Assembly: GCA_964505995.1 (NCBI GenBank)
Contig: CAZDLB010000010.1
Span: forward strand, 1-23,631
Source of the DNA: JAJRVH01 sp964505995
GTDB taxonomy: Bacteria > Pseudomonadota > Zetaproteobacteria > Mariprofundales > Mariprofundaceae
Direction: 5' to 3'
DNA length: 23,631 bases
Part shown: one piece after another, positions 17,680-23,631 of the stretch
Numbering within the stretch: the stretch's first letter is position 1
Layout: the number at the start of each line of letters is the position of its first letter
The notes under the pieces: model-generated
What the model was told of the DNA's origin: nothing
Databases searched by the model: none
The model's input: the letters and a program-made list of their open reading frames with translations, nothing else
Made by a program: the position numbers and the translations under genes

Positions 17680-19406
17680 TCTTCGACAGCCTGAATATCG
17701 CGGCCAGCAGCCTGAAGAGCCAGCAGAAGGCGATGGATGTGATCTCCCACAACATTGCCAATGTCAACACGCCCGGCTATTCACGTCAGACGACGGACCT
17801 GGTCACGGTGAGCCCGGACCGCATCGGCGGTCTGAACTTCGGTCGCGGAGTCGATGTGAATGCGATCCGCCGCAGCGTCGATCCGCTGATCTCTCAGGCG
17901 CAACTGGTCAACGGCTCGCAGCAGGGCTTCTGGAACGAAATCAGCACCGGCCTGAACAGCGTCGAAAATGTCTTCGGCAGTCTCTCCAGTACCGGTCTGG
18001 CTTCGGCACTGGATGAATTCTTCCTGAGCTGGCAGCAGCTGGCCAACAATCCCCAGGATGCGGCCCTGAAGCTTAATGTGCGCACCAAGAGCGCCACCGT
18101 AGGCAGCAGCATCAGCGGCATGCAGCAGCAGCTTTCCGCAGCCCGGCTCAGCGCCGATGCCAGCATCGACCAGGGCATTCTTCAGGCCAACAGCCTGCTG
18201 GATCAGATCGCCTCGCTGAGCGCACAGATCCAGCGTCATGAGGTCGGCGGCCAGGGGGTGACCGGCGTGGCCAACGACCTGCGCGATCAGCGCGATCAGG
18301 CCGTTCGCGAGCTTTCCGCCTTCCTTCCAGTGCAGCAGATCAGCACGCCCAATGGCGGCTTCCTGCTGCAGACCGCCGGTGGCGATCTGCTGGTGCAGGA
18401 TGATGTCGCCCGCCATCTCGGCCGCGGCGCGAGTGCTGCCGGCGGCTTCTCCGATATCGTCATCCGCGAAACCAATGCGACCGTCAGCGGGCTTGATCAG
18501 GGTGGCAGTCTCGGCGGTCTGATCGAGCTGCGTGACAACCGGCTGGGCGGCTATCTCGCCAGCCTGGATTCGATTGCCAGAAACCTGATCTTCTCGGTCA
18601 ATCAGCTGCAGGCCAGCGGGGCCTCAGCCACACCGGCAACCAGCTTCACGGCCGGCCAGCCATCCAATGCCGCCCTGCCGCTGAACGATCCGGCCCAAAG
18701 CGCCCCGTTTGCCGCCCAGATCGTATCCGGCAGCTTCACGCTGCATGTCCATGATGCCGCCGGCAACGCCACCCCGCCAGGCGGCACGGCGATCAATGTC
18801 GTGGCCGGTGTCACGACGATGAACGACATCGCTGCCCAGATCAATGCCATCGCCGGCGTCAGCGCCAGCATCGATGCCAGCGGCCGGCTGTCCATCGCCG
18901 CTGCGGCCGGCGGGTCCATCGCGCTGGGCGCGGACAGCTCAAATGTACTGGCCGCCTATGAGATCAACACCCTCTTTGCCGGTGGCGATGCGGCCTCGAT
19001 CCGGATCTCCGATGCCGTCAGCGCCGATGCCTCCGTCATCGCAACCGGCCGCGTGGACCCGCTGACCTCGTCCATCCAGGCCGGTGACAATGCCGTCGCG
19101 CTGGATATCCTGAACCTGCAGAACACGGCGCTGAGCATCGATGGCAGCCCGGCTGCCAGTCTGCACGAACGCACGGCATCCCTGTCCACGCAATACGGCA
19201 ACGACGTGGCCACCGCCGCTCAGCAATTGCAGTACCGTACGGCCGAGGCCGATTCGCTCAATGCCCAGCGCCAGGCCTTTTCCGGCGTCAATGTGGACGA
19301 GGAACTGGTGACGATGATCAAGTATCAGCGGGCCTACGAGGCTGCCGCCAAGGTCATCTCGACGACGAATCAGATGCTCGATTCGCTTCTGGGGCTGATC
19401 CGATGA
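17676..19406 (+). CDS. flgK: Hook-filament junction protein 1 FlgK
   Basis: FlgK forms the first junction ring between hook and filament. The 576-residue protein has the conserved N-terminal helix (IFDSLNIAASSLKSQQKAMD, then ISHNIANVNTPGYSRQ) and the C-terminal helix (VNVDEELVTMIKYQRAYEAAAK, ending TTNQMLDSLLGLI), with a variable, Ala/Ser/Thr-rich middle region at about 300-480. Both ends needed for axial assembly are intact. ATG 17676 overlaps the flgN stop, and the 3' end overlaps flgL (ATGA 19403-19406). Confidence 0.96.
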   Translation: MIFDSLNIAASSLKSQQKAMDVISHNIANVNTPGYSRQTTDLVTVSPDRIGGLNFGRGVDVNAIRRSVDPLISQAQLVNGSQQGFWNEISTGLNSVENVFGSLSSTGLASALDEFFLSWQQLANNPQDAALKLNVRTKSATVGSSISGMQQQLSAARLSADASIDQGILQANSLLDQIASLSAQIQRHEVGGQGVTGVANDLRDQRDQAVRELSAFLPVQQISTPNGGFLLQTAGGDLLVQDDVARHLGRGASAAGGFSDIVIRETNATVSGLDQGGSLGGLIELRDNRLGGYLASLDSIARNLIFSVNQLQASGASATPATSFTAGQPSNAALPLNDPAQSAPFAAQIVSGSFTLHVHDAAGNATPPGGTAINVVAGVTTMNDIAAQINAIAGVSASIDASGRLSIAAAAGGSIALGADSSNVLAAYEINTLFAGGDAASIRISDAVSADASVIATGRVDPLTSSIQAGDNAVALDILNLQNTALSIDGSPAASLHERTASLSTQYGNDVATAAQQLQYRTAEADSLNAQRQAFSGVNVDEELVTMIKYQRAYEAAAKVISTTNQMLDSLLGLIR

Positions 19407-20284
19407 GGGTGACGACCTCGCAGCTCTATGACAGCCTGCTCAAGGGCATCCGCCAGCAGCTGGACATTCAGAACAGGGGCAATGCCAAAATCGCCTCCGG
19501 CACGCGATTCCAGACCCCGGCCGAGGCCGGCATCGATTACAAGACCTCGCTGGACCTGCGCCATGCCAGAACCGGCATTCAGGGAAGCCTCGGTGCAATC
19601 GCCACGGCCGAATCGCGCCTGGGCATGAGTCAGACCATGCTCAACGACATGGGCAACATCCTCAAGCGCGCCAGCGCGCTGGCCACGCAGCAGGCCTCGG
19701 CTCAGGTCACGGCCAGCGAACGCCAGGCCGCTGCTCAGGAAGCCCTGCAGCTGACCGAACAGCTTCTGGCCGACGCCAACCAGCAATGGGAAGGACAATC
19801 CCTGTTTGCCGGCACGGCCGTGGATCAGCCGGCCTTCATCCGGGATGCGCTGGGCAATATCACCTACAATGGCAGCAGCCAGGATCGCGTCGTCGCCATT
19901 GCCGACAACCAGCAGGTCATCAGCAACGTGCGCGGCGATCATCCGGCTTTCGCCGCCGCCTTTGCGGCCATGCAGTCGTTCACGACCGCACTGCAGGCCA
20001 ACGACACGGCCGGCCTGCAGACCGCGCTCAATGATCTCGTGGCTGCCGGCAATGCGATCACCGAGCTGACCAGCGAGGTCGGCTCCCGCATCAGCGCCAT
20101 CGGCATCACCCGCACGGCCTACGAGGACATGAACCTGACGCTGGAGAAGCGCCTGAACCAGCATGAGGGCGTGGATGTGCCCGCCGTGGTGGCCGAACTT
20201 CAGCAGTCCAGCATTGCGCTGCAGGCCGCCTATTCGCAGGTGGCGCAGCTCAAGTCACTGAGCCTGATCAACTTCCTGCGCTGA
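19403..20284 (+). CDS. flgL: Hook-filament junction protein 3 FlgL
   Basis: FlgL forms the second junction ring and shares flagellin-like ends. The 293-residue product starts MRVTTSQLYDSLLKGIRQQL, with IASGTRFQTPAEAGIDYKTSLDLR following, and ends in a flagellin-like helix (VVAELQQSSIALQAAYSQVAQLKSLSLINFL). The NQQWEGQSLFAGTAVDQPAF segment is typical of FlgL. It directly follows flgK with an ATGA overlap, and its stop overlaps csrA as TGATG. No flagellin or fliD gene is present in the window. Confidence 0.96.
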   Translation: MRVTTSQLYDSLLKGIRQQLDIQNRGNAKIASGTRFQTPAEAGIDYKTSLDLRHARTGIQGSLGAIATAESRLGMSQTMLNDMGNILKRASALATQQASAQVTASERQAAAQEALQLTEQLLADANQQWEGQSLFAGTAVDQPAFIRDALGNITYNGSSQDRVVAIADNQQVISNVRGDHPAFAAAFAAMQSFTTALQANDTAGLQTALNDLVAAGNAITELTSEVGSRISAIGITRTAYEDMNLTLEKRLNQHEGVDVPAVVAELQQSSIALQAAYSQVAQLKSLSLINFLR

Positions 20285-20526
20285 TGCTCGTTCTGAGGCG
20301 AACCGTTGGCCAGTCCATCCGCATCAACGATGACATTCGCATCGTCATCCAGGATGTCCAGGACGGCCGCATCGTCCGCTTTGCGATCGACGCGCCACCC
20401 GATGTACCGGTGCATCGGCTGGAGATCTACGAGCTGATCCAGAAGGAGAACCAGGCTGCGGGCGGTACGGATGCGCTACGCTGGCTGAAAGGAGTTCGCG
20501 ATGCAGCAGACCATCATGAAGACTGA
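20284..20526 (+). CDS. csrA: Translational regulator CsrA
   Basis: CsrA is an RNA-binding dimer that represses translation by covering GGA-containing leaders; in FliW-containing bacteria it controls flagellin. The first 53 residues match the family (MLVLRRTVGQSIRIN, then IVRFAIDAPPDVPVHRLEIY with the RNA-contacting Arg in VHR). The protein is 80 residues, longer than the E. coli form (61), with a C-terminal tail of about 25 residues; longer tails are common in CsrA proteins paired with FliW. ATG 20284 overlaps the flgL stop. The last 26 bases overlap fliW, whose ribosome site lies within csrA. Confidence 0.95.
   Translation: MLVLRRTVGQSIRINDDIRIVIQDVQDGRIVRFAIDAPPDVPVHRLEIYELIQKENQAAGGTDALRWLKGVRDAADHHED
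20488..20496 (+). promoter_or_regulatory. Ribosome-binding site of fliW inside csrA
   Basis: AAAGGAGTT lies within the csrA coding sequence, with GGAG ending six bases before ATG 20501, and it decides the fliW start. It contains the GGA core that CsrA recognises, so CsrA could in principle bind here and affect FliW translation; that part is inference. Confidence 0.6.
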
Positions 20527-20944
20527 GCCGGGAGTCGAATCGGTGAAAGGCGAGGAAGGCTTTGTCTTTCCCCAGGGCATTGCCGGCTTTCCCGAGGCCC
20601 GGCATTTCGGCTTCATCTACGAAGGACACGGCGACATCGTCTGCCTGCAGTGTGTGGACCAGCCCGAGGCGGCCTTCCTGCTGACACCGTGGGATGAATC
20701 CAGGCTCGGGGAAGCTCCGGAACTGACGGAAGAGCAGCGATGCTGTCTGCAACTGGAACCCGGGGATACGCCGATGTGGATGCTCGTGCTCAACCCGTTT
20801 GCCGATGCCGAATGGGTCACGGCCAATCTGAAGGCTCCGATCGCGCTGAATGTCGAGAAACGCCTGGGGTTGCAGTGCATCCGCATCGAACCCGGGCTGG
20901 AGCTCCGCTACCGCTGGATGCCGCAGCCCCGACGCGTCGGATAG
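20501..20944 (+). CDS. fliW: Flagellar assembly factor FliW
   Basis: FliW binds flagellin when free and otherwise sequesters CsrA, matching flagellin translation to export. The 147-residue protein shows the family features: FVFPQGIAGFPEARHFGFI near the N-terminus, the AAFLLTPW segment, WMLVLNPF, and the diagnostic TANLKAPIALNVEKRLGLQCI near the end. ATG 20501 has a strong ribosome site six bases upstream and overlaps csrA by 26 bases, so the two are probably co-translated. FliW is rare in gammaproteobacteria and common in Desulfobacterota, Campylobacterota, Spirochaetes and Firmicutes. It is the last flagellar gene of the window. Confidence 0.94.
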   Translation: MQQTIMKTEPGVESVKGEEGFVFPQGIAGFPEARHFGFIYEGHGDIVCLQCVDQPEAAFLLTPWDESRLGEAPELTEEQRCCLQLEPGDTPMWMLVLNPFADAEWVTANLKAPIALNVEKRLGLQCIRIEPGLELRYRWMPQPRRVG

Positions 20945-20997
20945 CCCCTTCCCTCCCGGCCCGAAGCCCTCTAAAGTAGGTTTGCAAGGGGTGTTCG

Positions 20998-22356
20998 ATG
21001 CCGAAGAAACACGAGAAAGCCAGAAGTTCGATGCTGGCCAGGGTCCTGGACATGGATGTCGCGGATATCGCCAGCCTGCCGGCGCTTTACCGCCATGCGA
21101 CGCATCTGTTGCGCTTCTGCTATCGCGTGATGCAGCGCTTCGTGGCCGACAAGTGCATCCAGCGCGCCTCGGCACTGGCCTATGCCTCGCTGCTGGCCAT
21201 CGTGCCGCTGGTGGCGCTCGGCTTCTCGGTCTTCACCAGTTTTCAGGCCTTTGATGCCATTGCCGCAAGCGTGCGCGATGCGCTGCTCGAATACCTGCTG
21301 CCGACGAGCCAGCAGGCGGTTCAGGAATACCTCGGCAGCGTCACCAGCAAGACCACTGCCCTGTCCGTGTTCGGCATCATCGGCCTCCTGTTCACCGCCA
21401 CGGCCCTGCTGAACACGGTTGAGGAGGCCTTCAATTCGATCTGGCGCATCAGCCGGGATCGCGCCTGGTTTTCCAAGTTCGTCACCTTCTGGGCCACGCT
21501 GACGCTGGCCCCGATTCTCATCGGCGCCTCGATCTCGATCACGTCGTACTTCGCGGCGCTGCCCGTGCTCAGACATGTGGCCGAGGGAGCCACGGTGATC
21601 AGTCATATCCCGTTCGTGCTGCCGTGGCTGATGTCATCGCTGGCGCTCACGACGCTCTACATGGTGCTTCCGAACACGAATGTGCCGTTCCGCTATGCGA
21701 TCGTCGGCGGCCTGGTGGGCGGCGCGCTGTTCGAGGCCACGAAGTTCGGCTTTGCATTCTATGTCACCCATATCGCGAATTATGAAAAGCTCTACGGCGC
21801 GCTCTCGACGCTGCCGATCTTCCTGATCTGGCTGTATCTGGTCTGGGTCATCGTGCTCATCGGCGCGGAGATTGCGTTCTGTCTGCAACATCCGGAACAG
21901 TCGCACCGCAAGCACAGCAGCTACCTCCGCCCCGGCGTCAGCCAGTTCTATGCGCACCTGCTGCTGCTGCGCGCAGCCGAGGCCCTGAGCCGCGGGCGGA
22001 CGCTGAAGCTGGACGAAATCCTTGAGGAAACCGGAGTGCCGCAGAACATCATGCAGGAATGGCTGGACCAGCTGTGCAACCTGGGGCTGCTGCGCAGCAC
22101 CATGAGTTCGGGGCAGCCATCCTGGGTCCTCGGCCGTTCGGCCGACGAACTGAGCCTGCTGCACATCTACGAGGCCCTGAACCGGACCGCGATGCGCGTG
22201 CCGGAGGACTGGCAGGACTCGCCGATCGGCCGGCGACTTCAGGGGCTCTATTTCCGCATGAACCGAGAACATGCAAGGCTGATGCAGGACATGACGCTGA
22301 AGGATCTGCTGGCCCAGGATCATGCCGACGAACAAGACAGCGAGGCGACGGACTGA
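20998..22356 (+). CDS. YihY/BrkB-type inner-membrane protein
   Basis: The 452-residue protein belongs to the YihY/virulence factor BrkB family (once misnamed ribonuclease BN). The central region (about 35-305) has about six membrane segments with family motifs: RASALAYASLLAIVPL, FTATALLNTVEEAFNSIWRI, the KFVTFWATLTLAPIL segment, PNTNVPFRYAIVGG and IWLYLVWVIVLIGAEIAF. A soluble C-terminal region of about 145 residues has a winged-helix-like look (LKLDEILEETGVPQNIMQEWLD, then LCNLGLLR). The molecular function is not established. A 53-base gap separates it from fliW, with AAGGGG before ATG 20998. It seems unrelated to the flagellum and may begin a new transcript, although I see no convincing promoter. 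Confidence 0.9.
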   Translation: MPKKHEKARSSMLARVLDMDVADIASLPALYRHATHLLRFCYRVMQRFVADKCIQRASALAYASLLAIVPLVALGFSVFTSFQAFDAIAASVRDALLEYLLPTSQQAVQEYLGSVTSKTTALSVFGIIGLLFTATALLNTVEEAFNSIWRISRDRAWFSKFVTFWATLTLAPILIGASISITSYFAALPVLRHVAEGATVISHIPFVLPWLMSSLALTTLYMVLPNTNVPFRYAIVGGLVGGALFEATKFGFAFYVTHIANYEKLYGALSTLPIFLIWLYLVWVIVLIGAEIAFCLQHPEQSHRKHSSYLRPGVSQFYAHLLLLRAAEALSRGRTLKLDEILEETGVPQNIMQEWLDQLCNLGLLRSTMSSGQPSWVLGRSADELSLLHIYEALNRTAMRVPEDWQDSPIGRRLQGLYFRMNREHARLMQDMTLKDLLAQDHADEQDSEATD

Positions 22357-22369
22357 CAGAATCCAGCGC

Positions 22370-23512
22370 ATGAAGCAGTTCGCCCGCCTGATGATGGCCG
22401 ATTCGGAGCACGATGCCGACATGCTCTATGTCAGCGGCATCTTCGTGCCCGACCCGTTCATCGCCATCGAAATCAGCGGGCAATGGCATGGCCTTTTCTC
22501 GCCGCTGGAGATCGACCGGGCGCGCCGGAGTTCCCGGTTTTGCCAGACCCATCTGGACACGCCCTACCGGCAGGCGGCCGAGAAGCAAGGGCGCACGGGA
22601 CTAGCCGGCATCGCAGCAGCCTTTCTGTGCGATCGCGGCATCCGCAAACTCGAAGTGCCGGAACATTTCCCCCTTGGTGCGGCGGAGCGGCTGCGCGACT
22701 GGGGCTTCGAGATCCGCGTCTGCAAGGGTGCGATGTTTCCCGGCCGCGCGATCAAGAGCGAGCCCGAGATCGGGCATCTGGCCCATGCCGAACGGCTGAC
22801 CCGGCTGGCCATGCGCGAGGCCGAGCGCTTTCTGGCGGACTGCTCCGTTGGCGATGACGGCATCCTGCGGGCTCCGGCAACCAGTGAGCGGCCGGGAAAG
22901 CGGGTTCGATCGGCCGATGTCCGCCGGGCCATCGAAACCTTCCTGATCGCCCGGGGCGCGATGCCGGCCCATACCATTGTCGCCTGCGGCCGCGAGGCTG
23001 CCGATCCGCACAACACCGGCTCGGGCTTCATTCGCGCCTCGCGCCTGATCATCATCGACATCTTTCCGCGCGTTCTCGCCAGCGGCTACTGGGGAGACAT
23101 GACCCGCACCTATGTCAAGGGAAGGGCCACGCCGGAACAGAAAAGGCTGTATCGCACCGTGCGGGAGGGACAGGACATCGGCCTGGATCGCGTGGCCGAC
23201 GGCGTGGATGGCGCATCCATCCATCGGGCCATCCTCGATCATTTTCAGGCCAGGGGCTATCCGACCGGCATGCATCGGGGTCGCCAGCAGGGCTTCTTCC
23301 ACGGCACCGGTCACGGGGTCGGCCTGGAGATCCATGAGGCTCCGAGAATCTCGACCCGGTCCGACATCCTCAAGGCCGGCCAGGTCGTGACCGTCGAACC
23401 CGGCCTGTACTACCTGCAGCTCGGCGGCGTGCGCCTGGAAGACATGGTGGTCGTACGCCGGGGCGGCTGCGAGAATCTGACACGTCACCCCCGCCGGCTG
23501 GAGATCGACTGA
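22370..23512 (+). CDS. M24-family metallopeptidase (Xaa-Pro aminopeptidase-like)
   Basis: The product has the pita-bread fold signature of Xaa-Pro peptidases and methionine aminopeptidases. From ATG 22370 it has 380 residues, with an N-terminal creatinase-like domain (to about 135) and a catalytic domain containing all five expected metal ligands: D230 (IIDIFPR), D243 (GDMTRTYVKG), H315 (HGTGHGVGLEIHE), E343 (VEPGLYY) and E357 (RLEDMV). These are intact, so enzyme activity is likely, probably hydrolysing N-terminal X-Pro bonds; the substrate is unknown. An upstream in-frame ATG at 22322 would add 16 basic residues and overlap the previous gene by 35 bases. I prefer 22370 because the protein then starts where the family homology starts, but neither has a clear ribosome site. 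Confidence 0.9.
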   Translation: MKQFARLMMADSEHDADMLYVSGIFVPDPFIAIEISGQWHGLFSPLEIDRARRSSRFCQTHLDTPYRQAAEKQGRTGLAGIAAAFLCDRGIRKLEVPEHFPLGAAERLRDWGFEIRVCKGAMFPGRAIKSEPEIGHLAHAERLTRLAMREAERFLADCSVGDDGILRAPATSERPGKRVRSADVRRAIETFLIARGAMPAHTIVACGREAADPHNTGSGFIRASRLIIIDIFPRVLASGYWGDMTRTYVKGRATPEQKRLYRTVREGQDIGLDRVADGVDGASIHRAILDHFQARGYPTGMHRGRQQGFFHGTGHGVGLEIHEAPRISTRSDILKAGQVVTVEPGLYYLQLGGVRLEDMVVVRRGGCENLTRHPRRLEID

Positions 23513-23516
23513 GGCC

Positions 23517-23543
23517 AAGCCCGGAGGAATGCGGGATTTTCCT
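23517..23543 (+). terminator. Possible weak intrinsic terminator
   Basis: CCCG (23520-23523) and CGGG (23532-23535) form a short stem, extendable by two A-T pairs across one mismatch, and it is followed by ATTTTCC and then TTT. It lies five bases past the M24 gene stop. The stem is short, so this is only suggestive. Confidence 0.3.
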
Positions 23544-23571
23544 TTGAAATCGGAAGCTTCTGGCCTAATAT
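23544..23571 (+). promoter_or_regulatory. Candidate sigma-70 promoter for a gene beyond the window
   Basis: TTGAAA (23544-23549), a 16-base spacer and TAATAT (23566-23571) closely match the -35 and -10 consensus. A strong ribosome-type sequence, AAGGAGGG (23617-23624), follows near the window end, so the next gene probably starts just past 23631. The local AT content is higher than in the coding sequence. Confidence 0.55.
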
Positions 23572-23631
23572 GAAGCGCTGTCCTGGTTCAGACACATATG
23601 AGACATTGAAGGGATGAAGGAGGGCCTCCAA

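Noticed and set aside
20929..20940. Perfect 12-base palindrome CCGACGCGTCGG at the end of fliW
   Set aside because: It lies in coding sequence, has no T-run after it and no spacer for a hairpin loop beyond a 4-base stem; probably chance in GC-rich DNA.
20972..20997. Possible sigma-28 promoter before the YihY/BrkB gene, starting with TAAAGTAG
   Set aside because: The -35-like TAAA is present, but at the right distance the sequence is GTGTTCGA, which does not resemble GCCGATAA.
22322..22369. Upstream ATG for the M24 peptidase
   Set aside because: It adds a basic 16-residue stretch encoded within the end of the YihY/BrkB gene, without family similarity or a clear ribosome site.

Overview
The window is one long, single-strand block of flagellar genes from a GC-rich Gram-negative bacterium. 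Every gene I can support is on the + strand, from the truncated fliP at the left edge to an aminopeptidase-like gene ending at 23512. Gram-negative identity follows from the P-ring and L-ring genes flgI and flgH (FlgH is an outer-membrane lipoprotein) and the P-ring chaperone gene flgA. FlhF and FlhG suggest polar flagella. The order flgF-flgG-flgA-flgH-flgI-flgJ-flgM-flgN-flgK-flgL-csrA-fliW, with CsrA and FliW at the end, resembles Desulfobacterota and deep-branching Pseudomonadota (for example Zetaproteobacteria) more than enteric bacteria. That placement is an inference from gene order, not a firm taxonomic call.

Region 1 (1-7916) holds the export apparatus: fliP, then a large membrane hybrid histidine kinase wedged between fliP and fliQ, then fliQ, fliR, flhB and flhA. 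A near-consensus sigma-54 promoter lies in the 45-base gap between the kinase and fliQ. Region 2 (7917-10739) holds regulators of flagellar number and position, flhF and flhG, a 71-residue two-helix membrane protein, and the flagellar sigma factor fliA. Region 3 (10741-12268) holds a membrane-anchored protein with a possible helix-turn-helix end, a short FliK-like protein and a free-standing copy of the FlhB cytoplasmic switch domain (FhlB/FlhX type).

Region 4 (12269-20944) starts with a 134-base intergenic region carrying a second near-consensus sigma-54 promoter. It then runs through rod genes (flgF, flgG), ring genes (flgA, flgH, flgI), the rod cap flgJ, anti-sigma factor flgM with a candidate sigma-28 promoter inside flgJ, chaperone flgN, hook-filament junction genes flgK and flgL, and the flagellin-level regulators csrA and fliW. 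Region 5 (20998-23512) is not flagellar: a YihY/BrkB-type membrane protein and an M24-family (Xaa-Pro peptidase-like) metalloenzyme. The last 119 bases carry a possible terminator, a sigma-70-like promoter and a strong ribosome-binding site for a gene beginning outside the window.

The genes fit a staged programme: sigma-54 promoters for export, rod and ring genes, then sigma-28 (FliA) held by FlgM until the hook is complete, with FliW/CsrA controlling flagellin translation. Thirteen junctions are stop/start overlaps, which implies translational coupling. The least ordinary features are the kinase between fliP and fliQ, an NPTR motif where FlhB normally has NPTH together with a separate FlhB switch-domain gene, a FlhF with an eroded G3 motif beside a FlhG lacking its FlhF-activating N-terminus, and two small uncharacterised membrane proteins flanking fliA. 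No stretch longer than 134 bases lacks a gene. I saw no tRNA, rRNA, CRISPR array or mobile element.
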